Origin: Moduliflexus sp964602655
GTDB lineage: Bacteria > Moduliflexota > Moduliflexia > Moduliflexales > Moduliflexaceae
Direction of reading: 5' to 3'
NCBI GenBank assembly: GCA_964602655.1
Contig: CAZRSF010000021.1
Span: forward strand, 17,379-81,378
DNA: 64,000 nucleotides
Positions 6,758 through 14,928 of the stretch are shown here, piece after piece. The notes under the pieces are model-generated. The model was given only the letters and a program-made list of their open reading frames with translations, did not search any database and was not told the DNA's origin. The position numbers and the translations under genes are program-made. Within the stretch, counting starts at the first letter, position 1. Every line of letters starts with the position of its first letter.

Positions 6758-8384
6758 CGCCACTGCATTGCTCATGATCGTTCCGTTGATCGGCGCGGGC
6801 GTCTGCCTGCTGGAAAAGGCATTTCCGCGAGCGCCGTTGTGCAAGGCGGCCAGCATAATCGCGCTGCTCGTTTCGCTTGCGCTGCTGATTCCGCTCTATC
6901 CGGGAGAGACGCCGCAGCCTGTTCTATCTGTGGTCGGCGGATGGGAGGCGTCCGTCGGCATCCAGCAGGTGTTCGACGGCTTGGCATGGCTGACGTGCGG
7001 CGTGATTTTCGCGCTGTCCCTGCTGATTCTGCTCTTTGCGTTTGCGGAGCGGGCGTATGAGCCGACCTTTTATTTCCTCTTTCTCATCAGCGTCGCAGGA
7101 ATGGTCGGTGTCATGCTGGCGGCAGACTTGTTCAACCTCTTTGTCTGCCTTGAAATTTCGGGTTTGGCGTCGTATGTCCTGATTGCCTACGCGCAAAAAG
7201 GCGATGCCGTGTTCGCCAGTTTCCAATACCTGCTGCTGAGTTCCTTCGGCATGGTCTTCATGTTGCTCGGCATTCTGATTTTCTACCAGCATACCGGGAC
7301 GCTTTCGCTGTTCGACACGGCCTCATATTGCGCCGCGCATCCGGAACTCGCGTCAACCTTTGCCGTCGGCGTAGCGGCGCTGATCGTCGGGATCGGTATG
7401 CGCGCCGCGTTCGTTCCGTTCCATGCGTGGCTGCCGGACGCTCACGCCAACGCGCCGCATCCGGTCTCCGCGCTCCTCTCCGGTTTGGTGATCAAAATTG
7501 CGTTTCTCGCGATCTGGCGGATCGTCCTGGCGTTTCCGAGCGTGTCGTTTCAACCGATTTTCTTGCATCTCGGCGCAATCACGGCGGTCTTCGGCGTCAT
7601 CTTCGCGCTCGCGCAGTCCGACTGCAAGAAATTGTTAGCATGGCATTCCATCTCGCAGATGGGTTATATTCTGGCGAGTTTCGGCGTCGGTACGCCGCTC
7701 GGCTTGACGGCGTCGTATGCTCACGTTATTCATCACGCCCTGTTCAAAAGCCTCTTGTTCCTCTGCGTCGGCGGCGTCATTCACGTCACCGGCGAACGCA
7801 GCCTGAAGCGGCTCGGCGGGCTTGCGCCTGCGCTGCCGCTTTTGAGCGTCGCGTTCGCGGTCGGCGCATGCAGCATCGCCGGAATTCCTCCGCTCAATGG
7901 ATTTGTTAGCAAAAAAATAATCGGGTACGGTCTGCAACATGCGCCGATAGCTGCGCTGCTGATTACGCTTGCCGGAATCGGCACGGTCGCCTCATTTCTC
8001 AAGCTTTCCGCGATCTTTCGACCTAATTATCATGTCGAAACGCCCACCCCGATCACACGTTCGCTGCCGCCATTCGCGTATCTGCCGCTGCTCGCGTTGT
8101 CAGTGTTCTGCCTGTTGACCGGTCTGTTCGGCGGTGTCTGGCTGAATACGATTTCCGGTCTGTTATTCGGAATGCGCGTCGCCGATAACCTCCGCCTGTA
8201 TGCCCCAGACGGGATGCTGAATATCGTCGTGACCGTGTTGCTTGGCGCGACGCTCTATCGCGGCGTCATTAGCCCTCGCGGGCAAGCGTTTTCCGCGATG
8301 CTGCGCCGCCGCCAGCCAGGGCTGAATATGTCGCTGCTGCTGTTGATTTGGGCGTTTCTTCTGTTGTCCGGCTTGCTGTTGTGA
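6744..8384 (+). CDS. mrpD: Na+/H+ antiporter subunit D (MrpD/MnhD, NuoN/L-like)
   Basis: A 546-aa polytopic protein of the NuoL/M/N antiporter family. Expected features are visible: LFNLFVCLEISGLASYVLIAY (essential Glu), FVPFHAWLPDAHANAPHPVSALLSGLVIKIA (proton-path Lys and discontinuous helix) and LLAWHSISQMGYILA. It is the only large antiporter-like subunit in the cluster and closes the operon. I use ATG 6744; an upstream in-frame codon at 6717 would add nine unlikely residues. It should carry out the cation/proton exchange. Confidence 0.93.
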   Translation: MIHHNATALLMIVPLIGAGVCLLEKAFPRAPLCKAASIIALLVSLALLIPLYPGETPQPVLSVVGGWEASVGIQQVFDGLAWLTCGVIFALSLLILLFAFAERAYEPTFYFLFLISVAGMVGVMLAADLFNLFVCLEISGLASYVLIAYAQKGDAVFASFQYLLLSSFGMVFMLLGILIFYQHTGTLSLFDTASYCAAHPELASTFAVGVAALIVGIGMRAAFVPFHAWLPDAHANAPHPVSALLSGLVIKIAFLAIWRIVLAFPSVSFQPIFLHLGAITAVFGVIFALAQSDCKKLLAWHSISQMGYILASFGVGTPLGLTASYAHVIHHALFKSLLFLCVGGVIHVTGERSLKRLGGLAPALPLLSVAFAVGACSIAGIPPLNGFVSKKIIGYGLQHAPIAALLITLAGIGTVASFLKLSAIFRPNYHVETPTPITRSLPPFAYLPLLALSVFCLLTGLFGGVWLNTISGLLFGMRVADNLRLYAPDGMLNIVVTVLLGATLYRGVISPRGQAFSAMLRRRQPGLNMSLLLLIWAFLLLSGLLL

Positions 8385-8415
8385 TAACCCCCACCGTCTT
8401 TATTTCCGATACGAT

Positions 8416-8892
8416 CTAATTCAACCGCCAGATCGCGAAATTCAGCGCCGACGCAAAACTGACCCAGGCTAAGTACGGCAGCAGCAACGCCCCGGCCAGC
8501 GTCGAAATCCTGAAAAAGAGCCAGATGGTAGTCGCCAGCGTCACCCAGAGCGCCGCAATATCAATCAGCCCGGCCAGAGGCGAACGCAGCCCGAAAAACA
8601 TCGCGCTCCATAAAAAATTGAACAGCAACTGAAGCGCGAACATGCCGAGCGCGAGTTTGACGCCCGGCTGCGCCAACCCTTTATTCCAGACAAGAAAAGC
8701 GGCCACGCCCATCATCACGAAGAGCGTTGTCCAGACTGGCGCAAAGACCCAGTTCGGCGGACTGAACGACGGCTTGGCAAGTGTGACGTACCATGTCGGA
8801 ATTGCAGGAGCGGTGAACAGCGAGCCAAGTACGCCCGCGCCTTCGCAAATCAAAATGGCAATGATCAGTTTGATAATCTGTTGTTTTGACAT
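8416..8892 (-). CDS. tspO: TspO/MBR family protein
   Basis: A 158-aa protein with five membrane helices and TspO motifs: WYVTLAKPSFSPPNWVFAPVWTTLFVMMGVAAFLVW (Trp-Pro rich ligand pocket), LQLLFNFLWSAMFFGL and LPYLAWVSFASALNFAIW. TspO proteins bind tetrapyrroles and act in porphyrin handling or stress signalling. The start at 8892 is preceded by GGAGG at good distance; an ATG four codons upstream is in frame but lacks a site. It is convergent with the antiporter operon and stands alone. Confidence 0.93.
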   Translation of the reverse strand: MSKQQIIKLIIAILICEGAGVLGSLFTAPAIPTWYVTLAKPSFSPPNWVFAPVWTTLFVMMGVAAFLVWNKGLAQPGVKLALGMFALQLLFNFLWSAMFFGLRSPLAGLIDIAALWVTLATTIWLFFRISTLAGALLLPYLAWVSFASALNFAIWRLN

Positions 8893-9187
8893 AAGTTCCT
8901 CCATGTTTAACGTTATGTGCGGCTATATCATTGTCACGTATGTTGCGTCGCTATTTCCACGAAGACGCTGTTTTTAAAATCAGACACGTCAACGCTCTGC
9001 ATGAAGAGATATCCCGCATCGTAACTGCCAGAGCGCCTGAAATTTCGAACGAAGATGGGTATCTGTTGCGCTGACCACTGCCCCCGCCGTTCCCTATACG
9101 ATGATGCCTCCTTCTTCATCAGGCTCCCCTCACTGTTTTCTCCTGTCAAGAGGATTCATGATCTATTTTTAGCACAATTAGTAGAAG

Positions 9188-9478
9188 ATGTCCATCGGCA
9201 TGGCGCTATCCATTCCCTTCGGCGCGTCGGACGAAACGTTTGCGTTGGCGTTTGCGACCTTGTATGATAATCGCAACGCCTGGAATCCGAACGATAAAAA
9301 ACGCCTGAAAGAAGCGTCCATAACGGATGTCGTCTGTTTTTTCTTGCATATTCGTTCGTCGGAAAAAATGATGTACAGAGAACTCTTGCAGGAAGATGTT
9401 CGGCTGCGTTACGGCGATGTGTCGTTTGCCGAATTGTTGACGCCCGACCGTCTCCGCAAAATTTTTCAAGAACAATAA
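9188..9478 (+). CDS. small hypothetical protein (weak)
   Basis: A 96-aa frame with no recognised family. It contains a stretch typical of a folded protein (DETFALAFATLYDNRNAWNP), but no ribosome binding site is seen at 9188 or the alternative ATG at 9200. An in-frame TAG lies two codons upstream, so the start cannot be much earlier. It could be the remnant of a longer gene. The 295 bases before it (8893-9187) hold no gene I can support. Confidence 0.4.
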   Translation: MSIGMALSIPFGASDETFALAFATLYDNRNAWNPNDKKRLKEASITDVVCFFLHIRSSEKMMYRELLQEDVRLRYGDVSFAELLTPDRLRKIFQEQ

Positions 9479-9512
9479 TTCGACGTTGTCAACGCCTGAT
9501 TGACGGTGACAT

Positions 9513-9542
9513 GTACCTGCGAACAGCCGTGTTCGCAGGTAC
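9513..9542. repeat. palindromic repeat family C, copy 1
   Basis: A 30-bp palindrome GTACCTGCGAACAG... with mirror arm TGTTCGCAGGTAC, located directly before the HEAT-like protein gene. It belongs to the same group as the sites at 46884, 58996 and 62741 (GTACC followed by a palindromic ACAGCC/GGCTGT core). Confidence 0.75.
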
Positions 9543-9549
9543 CGATAAC

Positions 9550-11181
9550 ATGGAACGATATATGATTTCATTTGCTCGACAACATCGTTTGCTGTGGCAT
9601 GGTTTCTGGATCGGCGGAACCCTGCTTTCGTTTTGGCTGCTGTTTACGTCTGCCGAAGGCATGGGCGGGACGGATTTGTCAGCGCGGCTGCTGAGCGCCG
9701 ACTGGGATGTGATGTCGCAGGCGCGGGTCGAATTGCAGTTGCTTCCGGCGGACGACATCCGCCGCATGATTCCGACGCTGCGCGACGCGCTCGATGCGTC
9801 CGATATGAATACGCGCAATGCGGCGGCATATGCGTTTACCGCCGTCGCCCCATATGCGACGAAGATCGTGCCTGATCTCGTCCAGGCGATGCTGAACGAA
9901 TCCACGTCGTCGTTTTTTCGCGAACAGCTTCAACAGACATTGTATCAAATCGGCGCGATGACGCCGGAAGGCCGCGAGGTCGTGCGGCGGGCATATCGGC
10001 AGGCCGCCGCCCCGGCGCGGGAAAATATGCTGTTGCCGATGCTGGACGCCGGAATCGCCGATACGACGATGCTGCCCGCCATTGCGCTGGCTATCGCGAG
10101 CGATAAGGATGGCAAAATGATCGAGGCGGTTGCGAAACAGGCTAGACGTTTCGGCAACGAGGCCGCGATCCTCGTCGCGCCGCTGATTGACGAGGCGAAA
10201 ACCTGCGATCAGGAGCGCTGCCCGTATGTCGTTCCCGATGTGATGTACGCGCTGGGCGAAATCGGAAACGCCGCGCGCGACGCGCTCCCGTTTTTCGACG
10301 GGTATGCGCAGGATCGGAATCGCGCTATCCGCTGGCATGTCGCGTTAGCGCGGCACAAGATCGCTCCCACCACGCCGATTGATTTCAAGCCGATGTTCGA
10401 GGAGTGGGCGTCAAGGGAAGAACGCGCGGCCTGCGCCTTCAACAATCACACCTTCGAGATTGTGTTGCGCCATGAGAGCGACGAGATGACTTCGACCGCC
10501 TGGATTATTGACAAGGAGATGTATCTGCCGGTCGAGTTAGGGCGCTGGGCGTCAACGGAATTGAAGCGATTCGCGCCGCCGGAGACGGTGAAATCCGTCT
10601 GTGATCGAACTGTCGCCGTTCCTCTGAATAATCGGGCGATTCTGGTGATGCTGCTGACAAGTAACCGACCATTCGGTGATACGATGTCCGTATTCGTGTA
10701 TGATCTCGTTCGCCGCGCTGTTGTGGCGGCGGCTCCGAATCTCGGCGAATGCGCCTTCGAAGGGACGCCGCGCATCGAATGGGCGGGCGACAGATTGCGT
10801 TTCGAGTCGCGCGCGCAACCCAGCGATTCGGTCGCGTGTCATCAGGATTGCGGCGTCATCGGCGATCATCGCATCGTACAGATCACCGACGAACCGTTGC
10901 CGCAGTGGTGGGAAGCGAAATTTCTCGATGGCGTCTTACGGACGAGAGTCTCCGCGTTTCATACCTGGAAACACGCGCCGATTCGTCAATTTTTTCGGGG
11001 GCAGGCGGAGTTCGAAAGGGCATTCGGGTATAATGCGACGCGCCAGCAATTCGGAATTAACTGGTACGCCGTCGCGACGTTAGACGGTGGCCGCGCCTGC
11101 CTCTTTCCGTCGCCGGAACGGGGCGCGCCCCCGGACGAACGCTACTGGCGTTGCCCGAACGATTTGCAGAAAAAAGATTGA
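9550..11181 (+). CDS. membrane-anchored HEAT-repeat-like protein, unknown function
   Basis: A 543-aa protein with one N-terminal hydrophobic segment (LLWHGFWIGGTLLSFWLLFT, signal or anchor). About 270 residues of helical repeats follow; TLRDALDASDMNTRNAAAYAFTAVAPYATKIVPDLVQAM is a clear HEAT-like unit. The C-terminal part of about 250 residues has paired Cys (CAFNNH, CHQDCG) that may form disulfides outside the cytoplasm. I chose ATG 9550 because the earlier in-frame ATG (9511) is inside a palindromic repeat. A monocistronic, probably extracytoplasmic scaffold protein is the best description. Confidence 0.75.
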   Translation: MERYMISFARQHRLLWHGFWIGGTLLSFWLLFTSAEGMGGTDLSARLLSADWDVMSQARVELQLLPADDIRRMIPTLRDALDASDMNTRNAAAYAFTAVAPYATKIVPDLVQAMLNESTSSFFREQLQQTLYQIGAMTPEGREVVRRAYRQAAAPARENMLLPMLDAGIADTTMLPAIALAIASDKDGKMIEAVAKQARRFGNEAAILVAPLIDEAKTCDQERCPYVVPDVMYALGEIGNAARDALPFFDGYAQDRNRAIRWHVALARHKIAPTTPIDFKPMFEEWASREERAACAFNNHTFEIVLRHESDEMTSTAWIIDKEMYLPVELGRWASTELKRFAPPETVKSVCDRTVAVPLNNRAILVMLLTSNRPFGDTMSVFVYDLVRRAVVAAAPNLGECAFEGTPRIEWAGDRLRFESRAQPSDSVACHQDCGVIGDHRIVQITDEPLPQWWEAKFLDGVLRTRVSAFHTWKHAPIRQFFRGQAEFERAFGYNATRQQFGINWYAVATLDGGRACLFPSPERGAPPDERYWRCPNDLQKKD

Positions 11182-11260
11182 TATTGACGATCATTTCAGA
11201 AGGGGATGTGATGCGAGCAGAAAAGTCAATGCTCGCCAATCATAAATAGGGGGAAGAATT

Positions 11261-11668
11261 ATGCGTAAGGGGTTGACACCACATCGGAGATCGGTCTTGT
11301 TCTATTGGATGCTATGGGGACTGCTTCTCATCGTCATGAGAAGTGCTGAAGGATTGTTCCCTGCATTCAAACGAGAACTTTGGGGAGTGTATATCCTGTG
11401 TACATTCCTGGCCGTAATTATCCTTTGTGAAGTCGAGCGATTACAGATTGTTCAGTATCTGCATCGTCATTTCCCGGAAAAGGCGCACACGTTTTTTGGA
11501 AAGAAACAGCATCCGAATATTGTAGAAATGCTCGGCTATCTCATCACCAACTATTCCTTTGAAGACGAACAACTCAAAGCAGATAAACAGCATTATCGCC
11601 GATTGATGCTGTTCGCGCTTGCGCTCTGTATTCATTACCCAATAATTGGATGGTATCTTCATCAATAA
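11261..11668 (+). CDS. small membrane protein, unknown
   Basis: A 135-aa protein with two N-terminal membrane helices (SVLFYWMLWGLLLIVM and GVYILCTFLAVIIL), a charged central stretch and a C-terminal helix (LMLFALALCIHYPIIGWYL). The ribosome binding site GGGGGAAG lies 5-6 bases before the ATG, so the gene looks real. No family recognised. The preceding gap (11182-11260) contains nothing notable. Confidence 0.7.
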   Translation: MRKGLTPHRRSVLFYWMLWGLLLIVMRSAEGLFPAFKRELWGVYILCTFLAVIILCEVERLQIVQYLHRHFPEKAHTFFGKKQHPNIVEMLGYLITNYSFEDEQLKADKQHYRRLMLFALALCIHYPIIGWYLHQ

Positions 11669-11880
11669 GGAAGAGAAAGAGACATCAGGAGCATCACAGG
11701 AGATCGGTATGCAGAAGAAATAAGAACCTATTTTAAAAATGTACTGATTTGATATGACTGTCAATAATGGAAATGTGGCATTCATACGATAGGTTACGCC
11801 GAACGCCTCGACCCTGCTGGCCTCGTTTCCGAAATCTTGAACAGACAAAAACATCGGCTGAACCGCCAGAAGGAGAGCAC

Positions 11881-12165
11881 ATGTTGCAACGATTACAAAC
11901 TGTTGTCAAAACCATCACGCGCGAAATCAATCTGTATCGCCGCCTCGCCAGCGATCCCCGGACGCCCTGGCTGCCGAAACTGTTGCTGTTAGCGGCGGTT
12001 GCGTATTTCGTGTCGCCAATTGATCTTATCCCAGACGTGATTCCGGTGCTCGGCGCGTTGGATGATCTGCTGATCGTGCCGGGATTGATCTGGCTGGCGG
12101 TGAAATTGATTCCGTCCGCGTTGGTTGCCGAACATCGCGACAATGTCAACCCTGTCAGGGTTTAA
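11881..12165 (+). CDS. YkvA family (DUF1232) small membrane protein
   Basis: A 94-aa protein with the DUF1232 core RLASDPRTPWLPKLLLLAAVAYFVSPIDLIPDVIPVLGALDDLLI, whose SPIDLIPDxxPxxGxxDD pattern is diagnostic. Function of the family is unknown. The ATG has GGAGAG upstream. The last codons (VNPVRV, stop) are contributed by a family A palindrome that begins inside the gene, so the original C-terminus has been replaced or shortened by the repeat. Confidence 0.85.
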   Translation: MLQRLQTVVKTITREINLYRRLASDPRTPWLPKLLLLAAVAYFVSPIDLIPDVIPVLGALDDLLIVPGLIWLAVKLIPSALVAEHRDNVNPVRV

Positions 12166-12180
12166 AACCCTGGCAGGGTT
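12148..12180. repeat. palindromic repeat family A, copy 3
   Basis: AACCCTGTCAGGGTT, TAA, AACCCTGGCAGGGTT. One arm mismatch (T for C) and a TAA centre distinguish it from the other copies. The TAA at its centre is the stop codon of the YkvA-like gene. Confidence 0.88.
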
Positions 12181-12231
12181 TTCACCCGCCAACGAAACGT
12201 TTTCAACACACGGGCAACTGCGGAATCAGCG

Positions 12232-12750
12232 TTATTTCGAATCTTCTTTGGGAGCGGCGGGAAAGAGTTCCCAGTCTTTCGGTTCGTTTTGAGCGGCTTC
12301 CGCGCGAATTTTTTCCACATCGGCGCGCGGGCCGAGAAGATCAAGCGCGTCTTTGCAGGCATTTTTAGCGCATTTATCGAGTTGTTCGAGAATCTGAGGT
12401 CCAGTGACTTCTGCGGATTGAAACCCAATCAAATTCCAATCGCCGATAAAGGTCATCGGGACGCTGACTCCTTTCAGTTTATACGCTTTACTGAGCGCAT
12501 CGGCTAATTTCGCATATTCGGGATGATTCCAGATTTCGAACCACCGCATTTCGACTTCCGGGTAATCCTTTCGAATCTGAGTTAGAAATTCTCGTTCCTT
12601 TTCGCAATGTGGGCAGCCATCGCCCCAGAACACGTAGAGAAGGGTCGGCGATTTTTTTTCTTCTGCGCCGCTCTCTTGAGGCTGCCACAGCACACTCCCA
12701 CATCCAAGCATCATGACAATAATAAGCGTCAACAGGCGATTCCATTTCAT
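12232..12750 (-). CDS. secreted thioredoxin-fold protein
   Basis: A 172-aa protein. The N-terminus MKWNRLLTLIIVMMLGCGSV is a lipoprotein-type signal (Cys about residue 17). The thioredoxin-like domain follows with active-site motif WGDGCPHCEKE and cis-Pro region GVSVPMTFIGD. Two more Cys lie near the C-terminus (KCAKNACKDA). The domain resembles glutaredoxin-like periplasmic oxidoreductases. The start at 12750 has GGGAGG upstream, and a TTGACA box occurs about 110 bases farther upstream on the same strand. It probably exchanges disulfides in the cell envelope. Confidence 0.8.
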   Translation of the reverse strand: MKWNRLLTLIIVMMLGCGSVLWQPQESGAEEKKSPTLLYVFWGDGCPHCEKEREFLTQIRKDYPEVEMRWFEIWNHPEYAKLADALSKAYKLKGVSVPMTFIGDWNLIGFQSAEVTGPQILEQLDKCAKNACKDALDLLGPRADVEKIRAEAAQNEPKDWELFPAAPKEDSK

Positions 12751-12988
12751 AATAGTGATCCTCCCTGACTGTGTTGATTCATAAGGCTGGCAGCGTCGCG
12801 CAGCCATGAATAGATTTCATTTTCATATTGTCCCTATTGTGCTGTCCCTTCGGTTTGTCAAGAAGGAAACAACAGAACTTTTCAACTTGTTATCCTTGCA
12901 AGAATTCGATGAAACGGCAAGGCTGGAATTATCGCAACATACGGGCATACGATCAGCAATCTCTGCAACAGCGTGGTTGATTCGACAG

Positions 12989-13894
12989 CTATTTTCCCTG
13001 GGTTGCGATTATCATCTGACAAAATTCGGCGGCGGCCTGTTGTTCCTTGCGTGACATCAGACAAAAAAACGTTTGCCGCGCCGCGCCATAAATTGGCGTT
13101 CCGTCCTTGTCGGTGAAAAAAAACGACTGTGTATCTGCGCGAAAATCTCGAATGGCAGCGTCTGCTTTAAACGTATTCCGTGTGGCTTCGAAACTTACGG
13201 CAAGCGCCTGTTCGTCGCGATAGCGCAGCAGCGCGACTTCGAATTCTTCATAGTCGGCAATTGCGCCTTCATCGAATCCATTCGTCACATTGGCGTCGAA
13301 TGACGTTAAATTAAACAATCCAAGCGCGCCTTTGATATATTTGACGGCGAGCGGCGCGGCCTGCTGCGTTAAAAAGCGCGTCGCTAATGCGGGACGTTCG
13401 CCGCCGGGCGGGAGTTTTGACGCGATCTTCTGCGCGGTCTGTTCGAGGATTTCGACGAATTCAGGCTCGGATTCCGAGACGGAAAGCATCACGAAAAACG
13501 CGCCCTGCCAGAACGACAGATAATATTCGCCGACGATGCCGTCATTGCCGATGGCAATCGGCTTACCTTCATTCCCGGCATGAAAACTGAAAATTCCATA
13601 CGCCGCTGCCGCGTCTGTCATTTCATACACTTCGATTTGCAGCGATTGTTCCTGATCGTTGACATAATATTGCAGAAGGGAGCGGACAAAGCCGTATTCG
13701 AAATACACCTCTGCCGCGCCGTTTATCAGCGAAAATAACTCGTCGCCCTTTGCGTGCTGCGGCGCGTCTTCCGCCTTCCATCCCGGCAGTTCGTCTGACG
13801 TCGGGAGATACTTGGTCAATTCTTCGGCAACGCCGACTGACGACATAAAAAGCAGCAGACCGCACAGCAGAACACCAATACAGGTTTTTTTCAT
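12989..13894 (-). CDS. secreted DUF6599-like protein
   Basis: A 301-aa protein with a clear signal peptide (MKKTCIGVLLCGLLLFMSSVGVAEE). The mature part begins LPGWKAEDAPQHAKGDELFSLINGAAEVYFEYGF, a pattern I associate with the DUF6599 family (Gly-Ala-Ala-Glu motif), whose function is unknown. TDAAAAYGIFSFHAG is a second conserved patch. The start at 13894 is chosen over a GTG five codons upstream because AGGAAC precedes it. The 239 bases between this gene and the thioredoxin-like gene contain only the upstream region of the latter. Confidence 0.75.
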   Translation of the reverse strand: MKKTCIGVLLCGLLLFMSSVGVAEELTKYLPTSDELPGWKAEDAPQHAKGDELFSLINGAAEVYFEYGFVRSLLQYYVNDQEQSLQIEVYEMTDAAAAYGIFSFHAGNEGKPIAIGNDGIVGEYYLSFWQGAFFVMLSVSESEPEFVEILEQTAQKIASKLPPGGERPALATRFLTQQAAPLAVKYIKGALGLFNLTSFDANVTNGFDEGAIADYEEFEVALLRYRDEQALAVSFEATRNTFKADAAIRDFRADTQSFFFTDKDGTPIYGAARQTFFCLMSRKEQQAAAEFCQMIIATQGK

Positions 13895-14182
13895 ATTGTT
13901 CCTAATCACTGATACGTTGTTATAACACCGATTTTCTCATGTCGAAATCAATAGTAAGTAGAAACTCGGCATTCGTAAAGCCATGACACTCTTGCAAGGG
14001 CGAGACGTTTGTGTCAAGGAAGAAAATAACGGGAGATGTGAGATATCGCCTCCATCATTCTGCCGATATTTCCGAGAGCATCGCCATTTCGAAGAGGCTG
14101 TCAGAAATTATTTGACAGCAGAAGCTTCTTCTTTTATGAAGGAAACGTCAGAAGAACAGTTGGGACGGGAGATAGACATTTT

Positions 14183-14872
14183 ATGGCGACACGTGACGAT
14201 ATTCTGAACCGATTGCGTACGCTTGCGACGCCGGAACGACGCGCTGGCATGACTCGCGCCGGCATTAATAACGCCTCCGCGCTTGGCGTGAGACTTCCCG
14301 ACTTGCGCCAATTGGCCAAAACCATGGGGAAGAATCACGCGCTTGCGTTGCAATTGTGGGACGCCGGCATTCATGAAGCCTGCATCCTCGCCAGTTTGAT
14401 TGCCGACCCGAAGCAGACGACCAAAGAGCAGATGAACGCCTGGGCCCAAGCGTTTTCCTCCTGGGACGTGACCGATCAATGCGCCATCAACCTGTTTCGG
14501 AAAACGCCGTATGCGTATGAGATGGCGGCGACATGGGCGCAACAGGACGCCGAATTCGTCAAACGCGCCGGTTTTGCGCTGATGGCGACGCTCGCCGTGC
14601 ATGACAAAAAAGCGGACGATTCGACCTTTTCGGCCTTTTTTCCGTTGATCGAACACGCCGCCAGCGATTCGCGCAATTTTGTCAAAAAAGCGGTCAATTG
14701 GGCGTTACGGCAAATCGGCAAACGCAATCTGCGGCTGAATCAGCAAACGATTGCATTCGCCGAACGCCTGCGACAGCAGGAATCGCGCAGTGCGCAATGG
14801 ATTGCCGCCGATGCGCTGCGGGAATTGACGAGCCAGACGATTCGAAGGCGGCTGGAAAATACCAACACATAA
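14183..14872 (+). CDS. AlkD-like DNA alkylation repair protein
   Basis: A 229-aa all-helical HEAT-like protein. LGVRLPDLRQLAKTMGKNHALALQLWDAGIHEACILASLIADP and SWDVTDQCAINLF match AlkD DNA glycosylases (WDxxHE... and DxWDxxDxC patterns). RNFVKKAVNWALRQIGKRN is the conserved C-terminal helix with basic DNA-contact residues. AlkD removes bulky or cationic alkylated bases. No partner genes; the 288 bases before it (13895-14182) hold only an unsupported 74-codon frame. It is unrelated in fold to the Ogt gene at 24 kb, which supplies direct reversal. Confidence 0.88.
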   Translation: MATRDDILNRLRTLATPERRAGMTRAGINNASALGVRLPDLRQLAKTMGKNHALALQLWDAGIHEACILASLIADPKQTTKEQMNAWAQAFSSWDVTDQCAINLFRKTPYAYEMAATWAQQDAEFVKRAGFALMATLAVHDKKADDSTFSAFFPLIEHAASDSRNFVKKAVNWALRQIGKRNLRLNQQTIAFAERLRQQESRSAQWIAADALRELTSQTIRRRLENTNT

Positions 14873-14928
14873 CGAAACGAGATGAAGGCTGCTGCGGCAG
14901 TCATCATCCGCGCGATACGAGAACGCTT

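Noticed and set aside
8934..9149. 71-codon minus-strand frame upstream of tspO
   Set aside because: No ribosome binding site, low-complexity charged start and no homology I can recognise.
13983..14207. 74-codon plus-strand frame before the AlkD-like gene
   Set aside because: It overlaps the start of the AlkD-like gene, has no ribosome binding site and no family resemblance.
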